Shown here: piece by piece, positions 28,070 to 36,278 of the stretch
Numbering within the stretch: position 1 is the stretch's first letter
Layout: each line of letters opens with the position of its first letter
DNA from: Notoacmeibacter sp. MSK16QG-6
GTDB lineage: Bacteria > Pseudomonadota > Alphaproteobacteria > Rhizobiales > Rhizobiaceae
Direction of reading: 5' to 3'
Length of the DNA: 64,000 bases
Assembly (NCBI RefSeq): GCF_024158145.1
Contig: NZ_JAMYXM010000001.1
Location: 496,001-560,000, forward strand
Translations under genes and position numbers: made by a program
The notes under the pieces: model-generated
Database searches by the model: none
Told to the model about the DNA's origin: nothing
Seen by the model: only the letters and a program-made list of their open reading frames with translations

Positions 28070-29220
28070 AGCGTCGCTTCCGACCCCAAGATCGCCGTAC
28101 ACTGGCTGGACAGCGTGCCACCATTGCCGTGGCAGAGCGCCAGTTCGCAGTCTTCGATCTGCCGCTCGCCCGCCTCGCCCCGGATCTGAGCAACTGCTTC
28201 GGCGATGAGAAAAAGTCCGTACATGCCGGGATGCACGCAGGAAAGACCGCCGCCATTGGTGTTGACCGCCAATTCGCCACCCGGCGCGATCCGCCCGTCC
28301 TCGACAAAGCGGCCGCCCTCTCCCTTCGGGCAGAAACCGAGATCTTCCAGGAACAGGATCGTGTTGATGGTGAAAGCGTCGTAGAGCATGACGAGGTCGA
28401 GTTCGTCACGTCCAGCCTTCGCCATCTCAAGCGCACGCTGGCCGCTATCGGTCGCGGCAGTGACGGTGAGGTCGGGCATGGCAACGATGGAGCGATGATA
28501 ATTCGCCGCGCCCGCACCGAGAAAATAGACTGGTTTTTCGCAGAGATCCTTCGCCCGGTCCGCCCTGACAAGAACACATGCTGCTGCGCCATCGGTCACG
28601 AGGCAGCAATCGGCTTTCGATAGAGGATCGGAGACCATCCGCGCGGAGAGGACCTCATCCTTCGTCAAAGGCCCACGCGCAAACGCTTCCGGGTTGAGAT
28701 TGGCCCAGCCCCGCGCCGCCAGCGCCACATCGGCCAATTGCTCGCGTGTGGTGCCGAATTGCGCCATATGCCGGCTGGCCGCCAGTGCATAGGCTGTGAT
28801 CGGATGACGCGGCCTATAAGGCATTTCGTGCCATTGCGGCTCGCTCATGGAAACCAGTTTGCCGCCGGCTGTCCGCTGGTTCGAACCGTAGCAGACCAGC
28901 GCCGCATCGCAGAGCCCCGCGTCGAGCGCAAGCGTCGCCTGCAGCAAATGCAATTCGAAGCTCGAGCCGCCCACATTTGTTCCATCGAAGAAGCGCGGTG
29001 TCAGACCGAGATATTCGACGACGCTCATGGTGGGAAAAGCGTGACTGCTGGTCGCGGCGAAAACGCCATCGATATCCTGCAGCTTCAGCCCTGCTTCCCC
29101 GACCGCCGCGATGGCCGCCTGTCCCAGCAATTCCATGGCGGAGAAGCCGGGCGCTTCGCCCACTCCCGCAGTCGCCATTCCGACAATCGCCGATTTGCCC
29201 CGCATTGACCGCTCGCTCAT
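28066..29220 (-). CDS. Thiolase-superfamily protein lacking the nucleophilic Cys (Ltp2/SCP-x-like)
   Basis: A 384-residue protein of the thiolase-like/lipid-transfer (SCP-x) group. The C-terminal active-site region is kept (NTNGGGLSCVHPGMYG, then HGNGG), but the N-terminal position that carries the nucleophilic Cys in true thiolases reads NVGGSSFELHL, with Gly84 there. Ltp2, a steroid side-chain aldolase, also lacks this Cys and works with a DUF35 OB-fold partner. Here an OB-fold gene overlaps this one as ATGA. I infer a retro-aldol or other C-C cleavage of a 3-hydroxyacyl-CoA. A degenerate thiolase, or a transferase with another nucleophile, remains possible. Confidence 0.8.
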   Translation of the reverse strand: MSERSMRGKSAIVGMATAGVGEAPGFSAMELLGQAAIAAVGEAGLKLQDIDGVFAATSSHAFPTMSVVEYLGLTPRFFDGTNVGGSSFELHLLQATLALDAGLCDAALVCYGSNQRTAGGKLVSMSEPQWHEMPYRPRHPITAYALAASRHMAQFGTTREQLADVALAARGWANLNPEAFARGPLTKDEVLSARMVSDPLSKADCCLVTDGAAACVLVRADRAKDLCEKPVYFLGAGAANYHRSIVAMPDLTVTAATDSGQRALEMAKAGRDELDLVMLYDAFTINTILFLEDLGFCPKGEGGRFVEDGRIAPGGELAVNTNGGGLSCVHPGMYGLFLIAEAVAQIRGEAGERQIEDCELALCHGNGGTLSSQCTAILGSEATL

Positions 29221-29597
29221 GCCGCATCCTCCGCCGCCAGATCGAAAACGACGCGCGGGCCGTCCTCCGCCTGCTCGATACGTGCCTTCACCCGCGCTCC
29301 GATTTCGGCGGTTTCGACTTCCGGCAGGGTGGACATCATGCGTACGCCCTCATCCAGATCGATCAGCGCAACGTTCCACGATCCTTTACGAGATCGATTG
29401 ATCGTGATCGCGTAGATCGTGCCGCCACCTGACGCCTCGACCCATTCCAGATCGGTGGCGCCGGACGGTGTCGTGACGCGCGGCCAGAATACATATTCTC
29501 CGGTGCTTCCGGCCCGTTGGAGCATGAAGCGGCCCTCGGCCAGGAAGGCTTCGTAATTGGCCTGCGGTCCGGCTTCGTCTCTTTCGATCTCACTCAC
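29217..29597 (-). CDS. OB-fold (DUF35-type) partner protein without zinc ribbon cysteines
   Basis: A 126-residue protein of the ChsH2/DUF35 type: an N-terminal helix and ribbon region (FMLQRAGSTGEYVFWPR) and a C-terminal OB-fold (GTIYAITINRSRKGSWNVALIDL and after). Such proteins bind acyl-CoA and partner thiolase-like enzymes. Usually four cysteines form a zinc ribbon near residues 28-50; this protein has no cysteine at all, so the ribbon must fold without zinc. Its stop overlaps the thiolase-like start, which supports a complex. Confidence 0.85.
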   Translation of the reverse strand: MSEIERDEAGPQANYEAFLAEGRFMLQRAGSTGEYVFWPRVTTPSGATDLEWVEASGGGTIYAITINRSRKGSWNVALIDLDEGVRMMSTLPEVETAEIGARVKARIEQAEDGPRVVFDLAAEDAA

Positions 29598-29618
29598 CTC
29601 ACTCCTCCGATTTTCCGC

Positions 29619-30038
29619 TCAATCTTTCCAACCCAGGAACAGGTGGGTTTGCGAGGTCACGCCTACGGTCTTGCCGTCGTCGCGTGCTATCGTGACCTGA
29701 AGAACCAGCGTCGCACGACCGACATGAAGCGCCTCACAACGGGCGGTGAGCGTGTCGCCCACCCTCGCCGGCCGAATGAAGTTCGTCTTGGCTTCGACAG
29801 TGGTGTTGGAGATGTCGACCGGGCTGTTGATGAAGGCGCAGGTGCCCGCCGCGGTATCCGCCAGCGTCATCAACGCGCCGCCGTGCAGAACACCGTTGCG
29901 GTTCGCCATCTCTTCGGTGACGATCATCCGGCAGACCACTTCTTCGGGTACGCATTTGGTCACTTGAATGCCGAGATGTTCCGAAAAATTCGAAGGCGGC
30001 GGCATCTCGTCCAGGCTGCGTGTCGGCCGATCGCTCAT
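29619..30038 (-). CDS. PaaI family hotdog thioesterase
   Basis: A 139-residue single-hotdog acyl-CoA thioesterase. The active-site loop NRNGVLHGGALMTLADTAAG is typical of PaaI enzymes. It probably hydrolyses dead-end CoA esters formed in the pathway to free CoA. The ATG at 30038 overlaps the acyl-CoA dehydrogenase stop as ATGA; an ATG two codons upstream is possible but less likely. Confidence 0.88.
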   Translation of the reverse strand: MSDRPTRSLDEMPPPSNFSEHLGIQVTKCVPEEVVCRMIVTEEMANRNGVLHGGALMTLADTAAGTCAFINSPVDISNTTVEAKTNFIRPARVGDTLTARCEALHVGRATLVLQVTIARDDGKTVGVTSQTHLFLGWKD

Positions 30039-31207
30039 CTGCAATCGGCCCGCTGCGCGAGCGTCCGGCGCGCGATGACGAGCTGCTGGATCTGGCTCGT
30101 GCCTTCGTAGATGCGCAGCAGGCGAATGTCGCGGTACAGCCGTTCGATGTCGTATTCGGCCATATAGCCTGCGCCGCCATGGATCTGCAGGGCGCGGTCG
30201 GCAATGCGCCCGGCGGCCTCCGTACAGAAATATTTGGTGCAGGACGCCTCGATGATGGCCTTTCCATCTCGGTCAAAGGTCTCGGCGCTCGCGCGGACGA
30301 GGGCGCGGGCGGCATGCAATTCCGCCTGGCAGTCGGCCAAAAGCCCTTGGACGAGTTGGTGCTCGCCGATCGGCTTGCCGAACTGCTTGCGCTCCAATGC
30401 GTAGTCGGTCGCGATATCCAGCATCCGCTGGCTCTGACCGACCGCCATCGCGCCGACATGGATGCGGCCGCGATCCAGAACCTTCATCGCCGTCCTGAAT
30501 CCCTGATTGAGCCGGTCCAACCCGCCGAGGATTGCCTCCTCCGGCACTCGGACATCGTCAAAGATCACGTCCGATGTCTTGGTGCCCCGCTGGCCCATCT
30601 TGCGGTCCGGCGTTGCCACGGTGATGCCGGGCGTATCCGCCGGGACGATGAATGCCGAAACGCCATCGGCGCCCGGCTTGTCAGGGTCGGTACGCGCAAA
30701 AACAGTAAAGACGCCGGCACGAACCGCGTTTGTGATGTAGCGTTTGGTGCCGTTGATGACGAAATCGGAACCGTTCCGCCGCGCCAATGTCCTGATGCCG
30801 CCTGCGTCGGAACCGTTATCCGGCTCGGTCAGAGCGAATGAGGCGATGATATCGCCGCTTGCGATCCCCGGAAGCCATTCCTGCTTCTGGTCAGGCGTGC
30901 CGTCCATGACGATACCCTGCGCGCCGATCCCGACATTGGTGCCGATCAGCGAACGAAAAGTCAGAGAGGCGTAACAAAGCGTTTCGATGAGACGCGCCTC
31001 TTGCGGGACGTTGAGACCGATGCCGCCGAACTCTTCCGGTGTGGAGAGACCGAACAGACCCATCTCCTTCATTTCCGCAATGATTTCGTCGGGAACAGCG
31101 TCTTCCTCTTCTACGCGACGCTCGGCGGGAATGAGGCGTTCACGTGCGAAACGGCCGACCGTCTCGACCAGCTGTTCAAAGACATCGCTATCCACGCCGC
31201 GCGTCAT
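30035..31207 (-). CDS. Acyl-CoA dehydrogenase
   Basis: A 390-residue FAD enzyme that introduces the 2,3-double bond into an acyl-CoA. It shows FALTEPDNGSDAGGIRT, ALERKQFGKPIGEHQLV and the catalytic Glu368 in RIYEGTSQIQQLVIARR, so it is of the usual short-/medium-chain type. It is the first gene of a six-gene operon that also has thioesterase, thiolase-like, ligase and hydratase genes. GGAGG precedes the ATG, and a palindrome lies immediately upstream of that ribosome site. Substrate not determined. Confidence 0.9.
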   Translation of the reverse strand: MTRGVDSDVFEQLVETVGRFARERLIPAERRVEEEDAVPDEIIAEMKEMGLFGLSTPEEFGGIGLNVPQEARLIETLCYASLTFRSLIGTNVGIGAQGIVMDGTPDQKQEWLPGIASGDIIASFALTEPDNGSDAGGIRTLARRNGSDFVINGTKRYITNAVRAGVFTVFARTDPDKPGADGVSAFIVPADTPGITVATPDRKMGQRGTKTSDVIFDDVRVPEEAILGGLDRLNQGFRTAMKVLDRGRIHVGAMAVGQSQRMLDIATDYALERKQFGKPIGEHQLVQGLLADCQAELHAARALVRASAETFDRDGKAIIEASCTKYFCTEAAGRIADRALQIHGGAGYMAEYDIERLYRDIRLLRIYEGTSQIQQLVIARRTLAQRADCR

Positions 31208-31222
31208 CTTTTATTCCTCCCC

Positions 31223-31236
31223 GTGAACGTATTCAC
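31223..31236. promoter_or_regulatory. Palindrome GTGAA-CGTA-TTCAC, candidate IclR operator
   Basis: Perfect five-base arms around a four-base centre, located in the 89-base gap between the divergent acyl-CoA dehydrogenase operon and iclR. It lies just upstream of the dehydrogenase ribosome site, where a bound repressor would block transcription. Size and symmetry suit an IclR dimer site. Confidence 0.4.
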
Positions 31237-31242
31237 CGGCTC

Positions 31243-31270
31243 TTGCCCTAGCAAAGTCATTCTTTATAGT
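31243..31270 (+). promoter_or_regulatory. Promoter candidate for the iclR gene
   Basis: TTGCCC (31243-31248) and TATAGT (31265-31270) are separated by 16 bases. The predicted transcript would start near 31277, which excludes the upstream start at 31273 and favours the ATG at 31297. Confidence 0.4.
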
Positions 31271-31296
31271 AAATGCAATTCTGTCAGAGAAATAAT

Positions 31297-32070
31297 ATGC
31301 CCGACGATCAAGGCCAGAAATTCGTACCCGCGGTGCAGAACGCGATCATGATCATGCGACTACTGGCCGCTAGCGGTCACCCGCTGGGCGCAACGCAGAT
31401 CGCGAGGGAAACCGGACTGAACGTATCGTCCGCTTTCAACATCCTGCGCACACTGAGCCATGACGGCATTCTGAGCTTCGATCCCGAAGCCAAGACCTAT
31501 CGTATCGGGATGGGACTGCTGGAGTTCGCCGCGCCGCTCCTCGGCGCGAACCCTGCCGATCTCCTGCGGCCGACATTGGCGGCGATCGCTCAGGAGCATC
31601 AGGTCATGATCGCGCTCTGGCACATTACGTCCAACGAGCGGATTGTCCTGATCGACCGCTTCACCGCGCCGAATATCGTTCAGGCGGTCGTTGCAAGAAA
31701 CAGCAGGCTTCCCGTTTTCGCCGGGGCGATCGGGCGCTGCTACGCCGCGAGTCTCGGCCTTGGAAAAGCGGCAACCCGGAAGGGTTACAAGGCCGTGCGC
31801 TGGCAGAATGAGCCCGGCTTTGAAAATTACTGGCAGGACGTGATTGCCGCCCGGCAGACAGGCACGGCGCAGGATCGGGGGCAATTGTTCAAGGGTCTCG
31901 ACATCGTAGCGACGCTGGCGCGGGACGCGGACGACATTCCGCGTATCGGCATGAGCAGCATCATCATTGCCGGCCAGCAGGACGAGGACAGCCTGAACGA
32001 AGTGGCAGGCGCCTTGATGCAAGCCGCCGACCAGGTCGAACGCTGCGTTTTTGGCCGAAAGACTGAATAG
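31297..32070 (+). CDS. IclR family regulator
   Basis: A 257-residue IclR protein: winged helix-turn-helix at about residues 8-68 (LGATQIARETGLNVSSAFNILRTL) and a C-terminal effector-binding domain with PTLAAIAQEHQVMIALWH. It is divergent from the beta-oxidation-like operon and 26 bases ahead of a short-chain dehydrogenase gene, so it probably controls both. IclR proteins usually repress catabolic genes until a pathway compound binds. Confidence 0.88.
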   Translation: MPDDQGQKFVPAVQNAIMIMRLLAASGHPLGATQIARETGLNVSSAFNILRTLSHDGILSFDPEAKTYRIGMGLLEFAAPLLGANPADLLRPTLAAIAQEHQVMIALWHITSNERIVLIDRFTAPNIVQAVVARNSRLPVFAGAIGRCYAASLGLGKAATRKGYKAVRWQNEPGFENYWQDVIAARQTGTAQDRGQLFKGLDIVATLARDADDIPRIGMSSIIIAGQQDEDSLNEVAGALMQAADQVERCVFGRKTE

Positions 32071-32096
32071 AAATTAGAAGAGGGAAGGGAGGCGTC

Positions 32097-33017
32097 ATGC
32101 CCGCAACAAAACCGCTGGATGGAAAAGTCGTTCTTGTGACCGGAGCCGGAGGCGGCATCGGGCGTGCAATCGCCATGGAGGCGGCAAAAGCGGGCGCAGC
32201 GGTCGTGGTGAACGATATCGGAGCCTCCCTCGACGGGCAGAGCCAGTCGAGGGAGGCTGCGGACGAAGCCGTGACGGCGATCGAGAAGAATGGCGGGCGC
32301 GCTGTCGCCAATGGCGATGACGTCTCCAATCCGGATGGAGCCAAGGCCATGGTGCAGCAGGCGACCGACGCGTTCGGACGGCTCGATGCGGTCGTCAACA
32401 ATGCGGGCATTCTGCGCGACAGCTTCTTCCACAAAATGACGTATGAAAATTTCGACGCGGTGGTGAAGGTCCATCTCTACGGCACCTTTAATGTCAGCCG
32501 CGCGGCCGCCGATGTGATGCGCGAACAGGGCGCCGGTAGCCTTATTCATATGACCTCGACGTCAGGCCTTGTCGGCAATCTGGCCCAGGCCAACTATTCT
32601 GCGGCGAAGCTCGGCATCGCCGCGCTTTCGAAATCGCTGGCGCTCGATCTGCAGCGCTGGAATATCCGTTCGAACTGCATTGCCCCCTTTGCATGGAGCC
32701 GAATGACGTCGTCCATCAAAGTCGACAGCCCAGAACAGGAAGAGCGGGTCAATCGCATGAAGGAAATGTCGCCGGAGAAGATTGCCCCTGTTGCGCTTTA
32801 TCTGGCCTCCGACGCGGGCGCCGACACGACAGGCCAGATATTCGCAGTGCGAAATAATGAAATCTTTCTGATGTCGCAGCCGCGTCCGGTTCGTTCCGTC
32901 CATCGAGGCGAAGGATGGGACTTCGATAGCGTCCGGAGCCATGCCATGCCAGCACTACGGTCGAGCTTCATGCCGCTCGATGTATCGGCGGATGTGTTCT
33001 GTTGGGATCCGGTTTAA
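32097..33017 (+). CDS. Short-chain dehydrogenase, 3-hydroxyacyl-CoA dehydrogenase-like
   Basis: A 306-residue SDR with the cofactor motif VTGAGGGIGRAIA (residues 14-26), NNAG at 101-104 and the catalytic Tyr167 and Lys171 in YSAAK. The segment after the cofactor motif and the length resemble the dehydrogenase part of peroxisomal multifunctional enzyme 2, so an (R)-3-hydroxyacyl-CoA substrate is plausible and would suit the product of the MaoC hydratase at 25099-25962. It is probably co-transcribed with iclR. Confidence 0.85.
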   Translation: MPATKPLDGKVVLVTGAGGGIGRAIAMEAAKAGAAVVVNDIGASLDGQSQSREAADEAVTAIEKNGGRAVANGDDVSNPDGAKAMVQQATDAFGRLDAVVNNAGILRDSFFHKMTYENFDAVVKVHLYGTFNVSRAAADVMREQGAGSLIHMTSTSGLVGNLAQANYSAAKLGIAALSKSLALDLQRWNIRSNCIAPFAWSRMTSSIKVDSPEQEERVNRMKEMSPEKIAPVALYLASDAGADTTGQIFAVRNNEIFLMSQPRPVRSVHRGEGWDFDSVRSHAMPALRSSFMPLDVSADVFCWDPV

Positions 33018-33064
33018 CCCGCCCCGCAGATAAAAACAGACCTGCAAGCCCGACCAAAACTCAT

Positions 33065-33104
33065 ATCAAATCGGCATATCTGTAAGGCCATTCAGATATT
33101 TGAT
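33065..33104. repeat. Two-part inverted repeat upstream of the C5 acid cluster
   Basis: ATCAAA (33065-33070) and ATATCTG (33076-33082) are mirrored by CAGATAT (33093-33099) and TTTGAT (33099-33104), with an unpaired TCGGC on the left side only. It lies in the 161-base gap between the SDR gene and the TTG-started dehydrogenase gene. It could be an operator or a weak terminator; there is no T-run after it, so I lean to an operator. Confidence 0.4.
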
Positions 33105-33178
33105 TTATGTGAGCGCCGGACCGATGATCGCGCGAATTTCTTATTTCGTTGTGAAACCGGCCGATTTGGGAGGGAAAG

Positions 33179-34342
33179 TTGCGTCAGCAGGATACGGACG
33201 ACTATCAGGACATTCGCGATGCCGTGCGCGGACTTTGCGCTGAATTTCCCGATGAATATCACCGCAGGATCGATGAGGAACGCGCCTATCCGGAAGCGTT
33301 TGTCGATGCGTTGACGAAGGCCGGCTGGATGGCTGCGCTGATACCGGAAGAATATGGCGGTTCAGGTCTCGGACTGACCGAGGCTGCCGTCATTATGGAG
33401 GAGATCAACCGGGCGGGCGGCAATTCCGGAGCCTGCCATGGCCAGATGTACAATATGAACACGCTGGTCCGGCACGGTTCGGAAGAGCAGCGCCGCCAAT
33501 ATCTGCCGAAAATCGCCTCGGGCGAGTTGCGATTGCAGTCCATGGGCGTCACAGAGCCGACGACAGGCACCGACACGACCCAGCTCAAGACCACTGCGGT
33601 GAAGAAAGGCGACAAATATGTGGTCAACGGTCAGAAGGTCTGGATCAGCCGGGTTCAGCATTCCGATCTGATGATCCTGCTGGCGCGAACGACGCCGCTG
33701 TCGGACGTGAAGAAGAAATCCGAAGGACTTTCCATATTCCTAGTGGACATCAAAGAGGCCATGCAATCGGGCATGACGGTTCAACCGATCCCGAACATGG
33801 TCAATCACGAAACCAACGAGCTGTTCTTCGACAATCTGGAAATTCCGGAAGAAAATCTGATCGGCGAAGAGGGCAAGGGCTTCAAATACATCCTCACCGG
33901 GCTCAATGCGGAGCGGACGCTCATCGCAGCCGAATGTATCGGTGATGGCTACTGGTTCACCGAACGGATCGTGAAATATGCCAGCGAGCGCAATGTGTTC
34001 GGGCGCGCCATCGGGCAGAACCAAGGCGTTCAGTTCCCAATTGCCGAGGCCTATATCGAAATCGAAGCGGCCAATCTGATGTGCCGCAAGGCCTGCACCC
34101 TTTACGATGCCGGCGAACCCTGCGGGACCGAAGCCAATATGGCGAAGTATCTCGCAGCCAAGGCAAGCTGGGAAGCAGCCAATGCCTGCATCCAGTTTCA
34201 CGGCGGCTTCGGCTTTGCCTGCGAATACGATGTGGAGCGAAAGTTTCGCGAAACCCGCCTGTACCAGGTCGCGCCAATCTCCACCAACCTCATTCTGTCA
34301 TACGTCGCCGAACATGTGCTCGGCCTGCCGCGGTCGTTCTGA
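33179..34342 (+). CDS. Acyl-CoA dehydrogenase with shifted catalytic glutamate
   Basis: A 387-residue acyl-CoA dehydrogenase (MGVTEPTTGTDTTQLKT, RNVFGRAIGQNQGVQFP). The usual C-terminal catalytic Glu is absent: the site reads LYQVAPIST with Gln363. Instead Glu245 in GLNAERTLIA sits where isovaleryl-CoA and long-chain dehydrogenases place their base. The active enzyme is therefore expected to handle a branched substrate; methylsuccinyl-CoA or a related C5 dicarboxyl-CoA suits the neighbours. The start is TTG at 33179 with GGGAGGGAAAG before it; no in-frame ATG is near. Its stop overlaps the CoA-transferase start as TGATG. Confidence 0.87.
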   Translation: MRQQDTDDYQDIRDAVRGLCAEFPDEYHRRIDEERAYPEAFVDALTKAGWMAALIPEEYGGSGLGLTEAAVIMEEINRAGGNSGACHGQMYNMNTLVRHGSEEQRRQYLPKIASGELRLQSMGVTEPTTGTDTTQLKTTAVKKGDKYVVNGQKVWISRVQHSDLMILLARTTPLSDVKKKSEGLSIFLVDIKEAMQSGMTVQPIPNMVNHETNELFFDNLEIPEENLIGEEGKGFKYILTGLNAERTLIAAECIGDGYWFTERIVKYASERNVFGRAIGQNQGVQFPIAEAYIEIEAANLMCRKACTLYDAGEPCGTEANMAKYLAAKASWEAANACIQFHGGFGFACEYDVERKFRETRLYQVAPISTNLILSYVAEHVLGLPRSF

Positions 34343-35436
34343 TGCGACCGCTGGAAGGCATCAAGGTCGTCTCGATCGAACAGGCTGTCGCCGCGCCCTT
34401 CTGCACATCCCGTCTGGCCGATGCAGGGGCGGAGGTCATCAAAATCGAACGGCCCGACGGTGATTTCGCCCGTGGATACGATGATGCCGCCAATGGCCAG
34501 TCCAGCTATTTCGTCTGGCTCAATCGCGGTAAGACATCGGTTACGCTCGATCTGGCCTCGGATGATGGCAAGGCGGAACTGGCGCGGCTTATTGGCGAGG
34601 CCGACATCGTTGTGCAAAATCTGAAGCGTGGTGCTCTGGACCGGCTGGGTTTCGGCTTCGAACGATTGATCGAGAGCAATTCGCGACTGATCTGCTGTTC
34701 GATTTCCGGATATGGCGAGAACGGGCCGATGGCCGACCGTAAAGCCTACGATCTTCTTGTCCAAGCCGAATCCGGCCTTTGCTCGATCACGGGGGGCCCG
34801 TCGGAACCGGCGCGCGTCGGCATATCGCTTGTCGACATTGCCACCGGGGCGACGGCCCATGCCGCGATCCTGGAAGCGCTTATCCGGCGCGGCGCAACCG
34901 GCGAAGGCGCCAATATCTCGATCTCCATGTTCGACGTAATGGCGGACTGGCTGACAGTGCCTCTCCTCAATCATGAGGGTGGCCGGACACCCCAACGGAT
35001 CGGGATGGCGCATCCCTCCATCGCGCCCTATGGCGTTTTCACCGCTCAGGACGGCTCGCAGATATTGCTTTCCGTGCAGAGCGACCGCGAGTGGCGAAAA
35101 CTCTGCGCAGTATTTTTGGGGCAAGCCGAATTCGGCACAGATCCACGCTTTGCCACCAATGTCGCGAGAATGGAGCGGCGCGACGAAACCGATGCACTCG
35201 TCGCGGAAGGCTTTGCGAGACGAAGTGGCAAAGAGGCCATTGCGGCATTGCTCGAGGCCGATGTGGCGCTGGCAACCGTCAACGACATGGGTGGTCTTGC
35301 AGGCCATCCCCATTTGCGGCGCATTACGGTGGATACGCCCAACGGACCGGTATCCTATCCCGCACCAGCGCCGGTCTGGGCTGGCGAAACGGCCGAATAC
35401 GGCCCCGTTCCCGCCCTCAACCCGCTGGAGACCTGA
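34342..35436 (+). CDS. Class III CoA-transferase of the C5 dicarboxylate cluster
   Basis: A CaiB/BaiF CoA-transferase, 364 residues, with the start LEGIKVVSIEQAVAAPFCTS and the catalytic Asp165 in ISLVDIATG. Followed by a mesaconyl/itaconyl-CoA hydratase-like gene and a CitE-like lyase gene, it most likely links CoA to itaconate, mesaconate or citramalate using succinyl-CoA, or moves CoA between the C1 and C4 carboxyls of mesaconate as Mct does in Chloroflexus. The ATG at 34342 overlaps the stop of the dehydrogenase gene. Confidence 0.87.
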   Translation: MRPLEGIKVVSIEQAVAAPFCTSRLADAGAEVIKIERPDGDFARGYDDAANGQSSYFVWLNRGKTSVTLDLASDDGKAELARLIGEADIVVQNLKRGALDRLGFGFERLIESNSRLICCSISGYGENGPMADRKAYDLLVQAESGLCSITGGPSEPARVGISLVDIATGATAHAAILEALIRRGATGEGANISISMFDVMADWLTVPLLNHEGGRTPQRIGMAHPSIAPYGVFTAQDGSQILLSVQSDREWRKLCAVFLGQAEFGTDPRFATNVARMERRDETDALVAEGFARRSGKEAIAALLEADVALATVNDMGGLAGHPHLRRITVDTPNGPVSYPAPAPVWAGETAEYGPVPALNPLET

Positions 35437-35438
35437 CT

Positions 35439-36278
35439 ATGGAACTCGATCTGGATCATCTGCGTCAATGGATCGGCAAGGAGGAGACGGCGACCGAACT
35501 GTTGACGCCCGCGCTGGTCGAACGGTTCAACGCGACGCTGGACCGCGAAGGCCCAACGGAGAGCGGTTCGGAAGCGCCTCTTCTTATTCATCATTGCCTT
35601 TGTCAGCCCGCCGCACCAACCTCCGCATTGGGTCCGGACGGCCATCCGAAACGCGGCGGTTTTCTTCCGCCTGTCGCCTTACCCCGCCGCATGTGGGCGG
35701 GCGGCGCTCTCACCTTTCACTCTCCGCTGCGCATCGGTGAAAAGGTAACGCGCAGGTCCGTCATCGACGATCTCGTAGTGAAGCAAGGTCGTACGGGAAT
35801 ACTATGCTTCGTCACGGTTAGCCATCATATCACGGCAGGAGGGCGCGATATTCTGACCGAACGGCAGGACATCGTCTATCGGGATGCCAACAAGGCGGGC
35901 AGCGCCAGCAGCAAACCGGTCGAAGCCGCGCCGCAAGGCGAGCGGCACCGACGCATCGATGCATCGCCGGTTTTGCTGTTTCGTTATTCCGCGCTGACCT
36001 TCAACAGTCATCGCATCCATTACGACGCACCATATGTCACCGAGATCGAACATTATCCTGGCCTCATCGTACATGGCCCGATGCAAGCCATGCTGCTTGT
36101 GCAGTATGCGCAGGAACTTAAAGGACGTGCTCCCGCGCGGTTCAGCTTCCGTAGTGTTGCGCCGATCTTCGCCGGCACGGATTTTACGCTCAATGCGACC
36201 GACGATGGCGAGGCGCTCAAGCTTTGGACAGCATCTATGGAGGGGCCGATTGCGATGGAGGCGAACGCTGAATGGTAG
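35439..36278 (+). CDS. Hotdog dehydratase, mesaconyl-C4/itaconyl-CoA hydratase-like
   Basis: A 279-residue HTD2/FAS1-like MaoC-family dehydratase. The N-terminal half carries GGFLPPVALPRRMWAGG and the C-terminal half FNSHRIHYDAPYV with the hotdog His and Asp, then YPGLIVHGPMQAMLL. This architecture is that of mesaconyl-C4-CoA hydratase and of itaconyl-CoA hydratase, both yielding citramalyl-CoA. The next gene encodes the matching lyase and overlaps it by seven bases. The start is the ATG at 35439, two bases after the transferase stop. Confidence 0.85.
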   Translation: MELDLDHLRQWIGKEETATELLTPALVERFNATLDREGPTESGSEAPLLIHHCLCQPAAPTSALGPDGHPKRGGFLPPVALPRRMWAGGALTFHSPLRIGEKVTRRSVIDDLVVKQGRTGILCFVTVSHHITAGGRDILTERQDIVYRDANKAGSASSKPVEAAPQGERHRRIDASPVLLFRYSALTFNSHRIHYDAPYVTEIEHYPGLIVHGPMQAMLLVQYAQELKGRAPARFSFRSVAPIFAGTDFTLNATDDGEALKLWTASMEGPIAMEANAEW

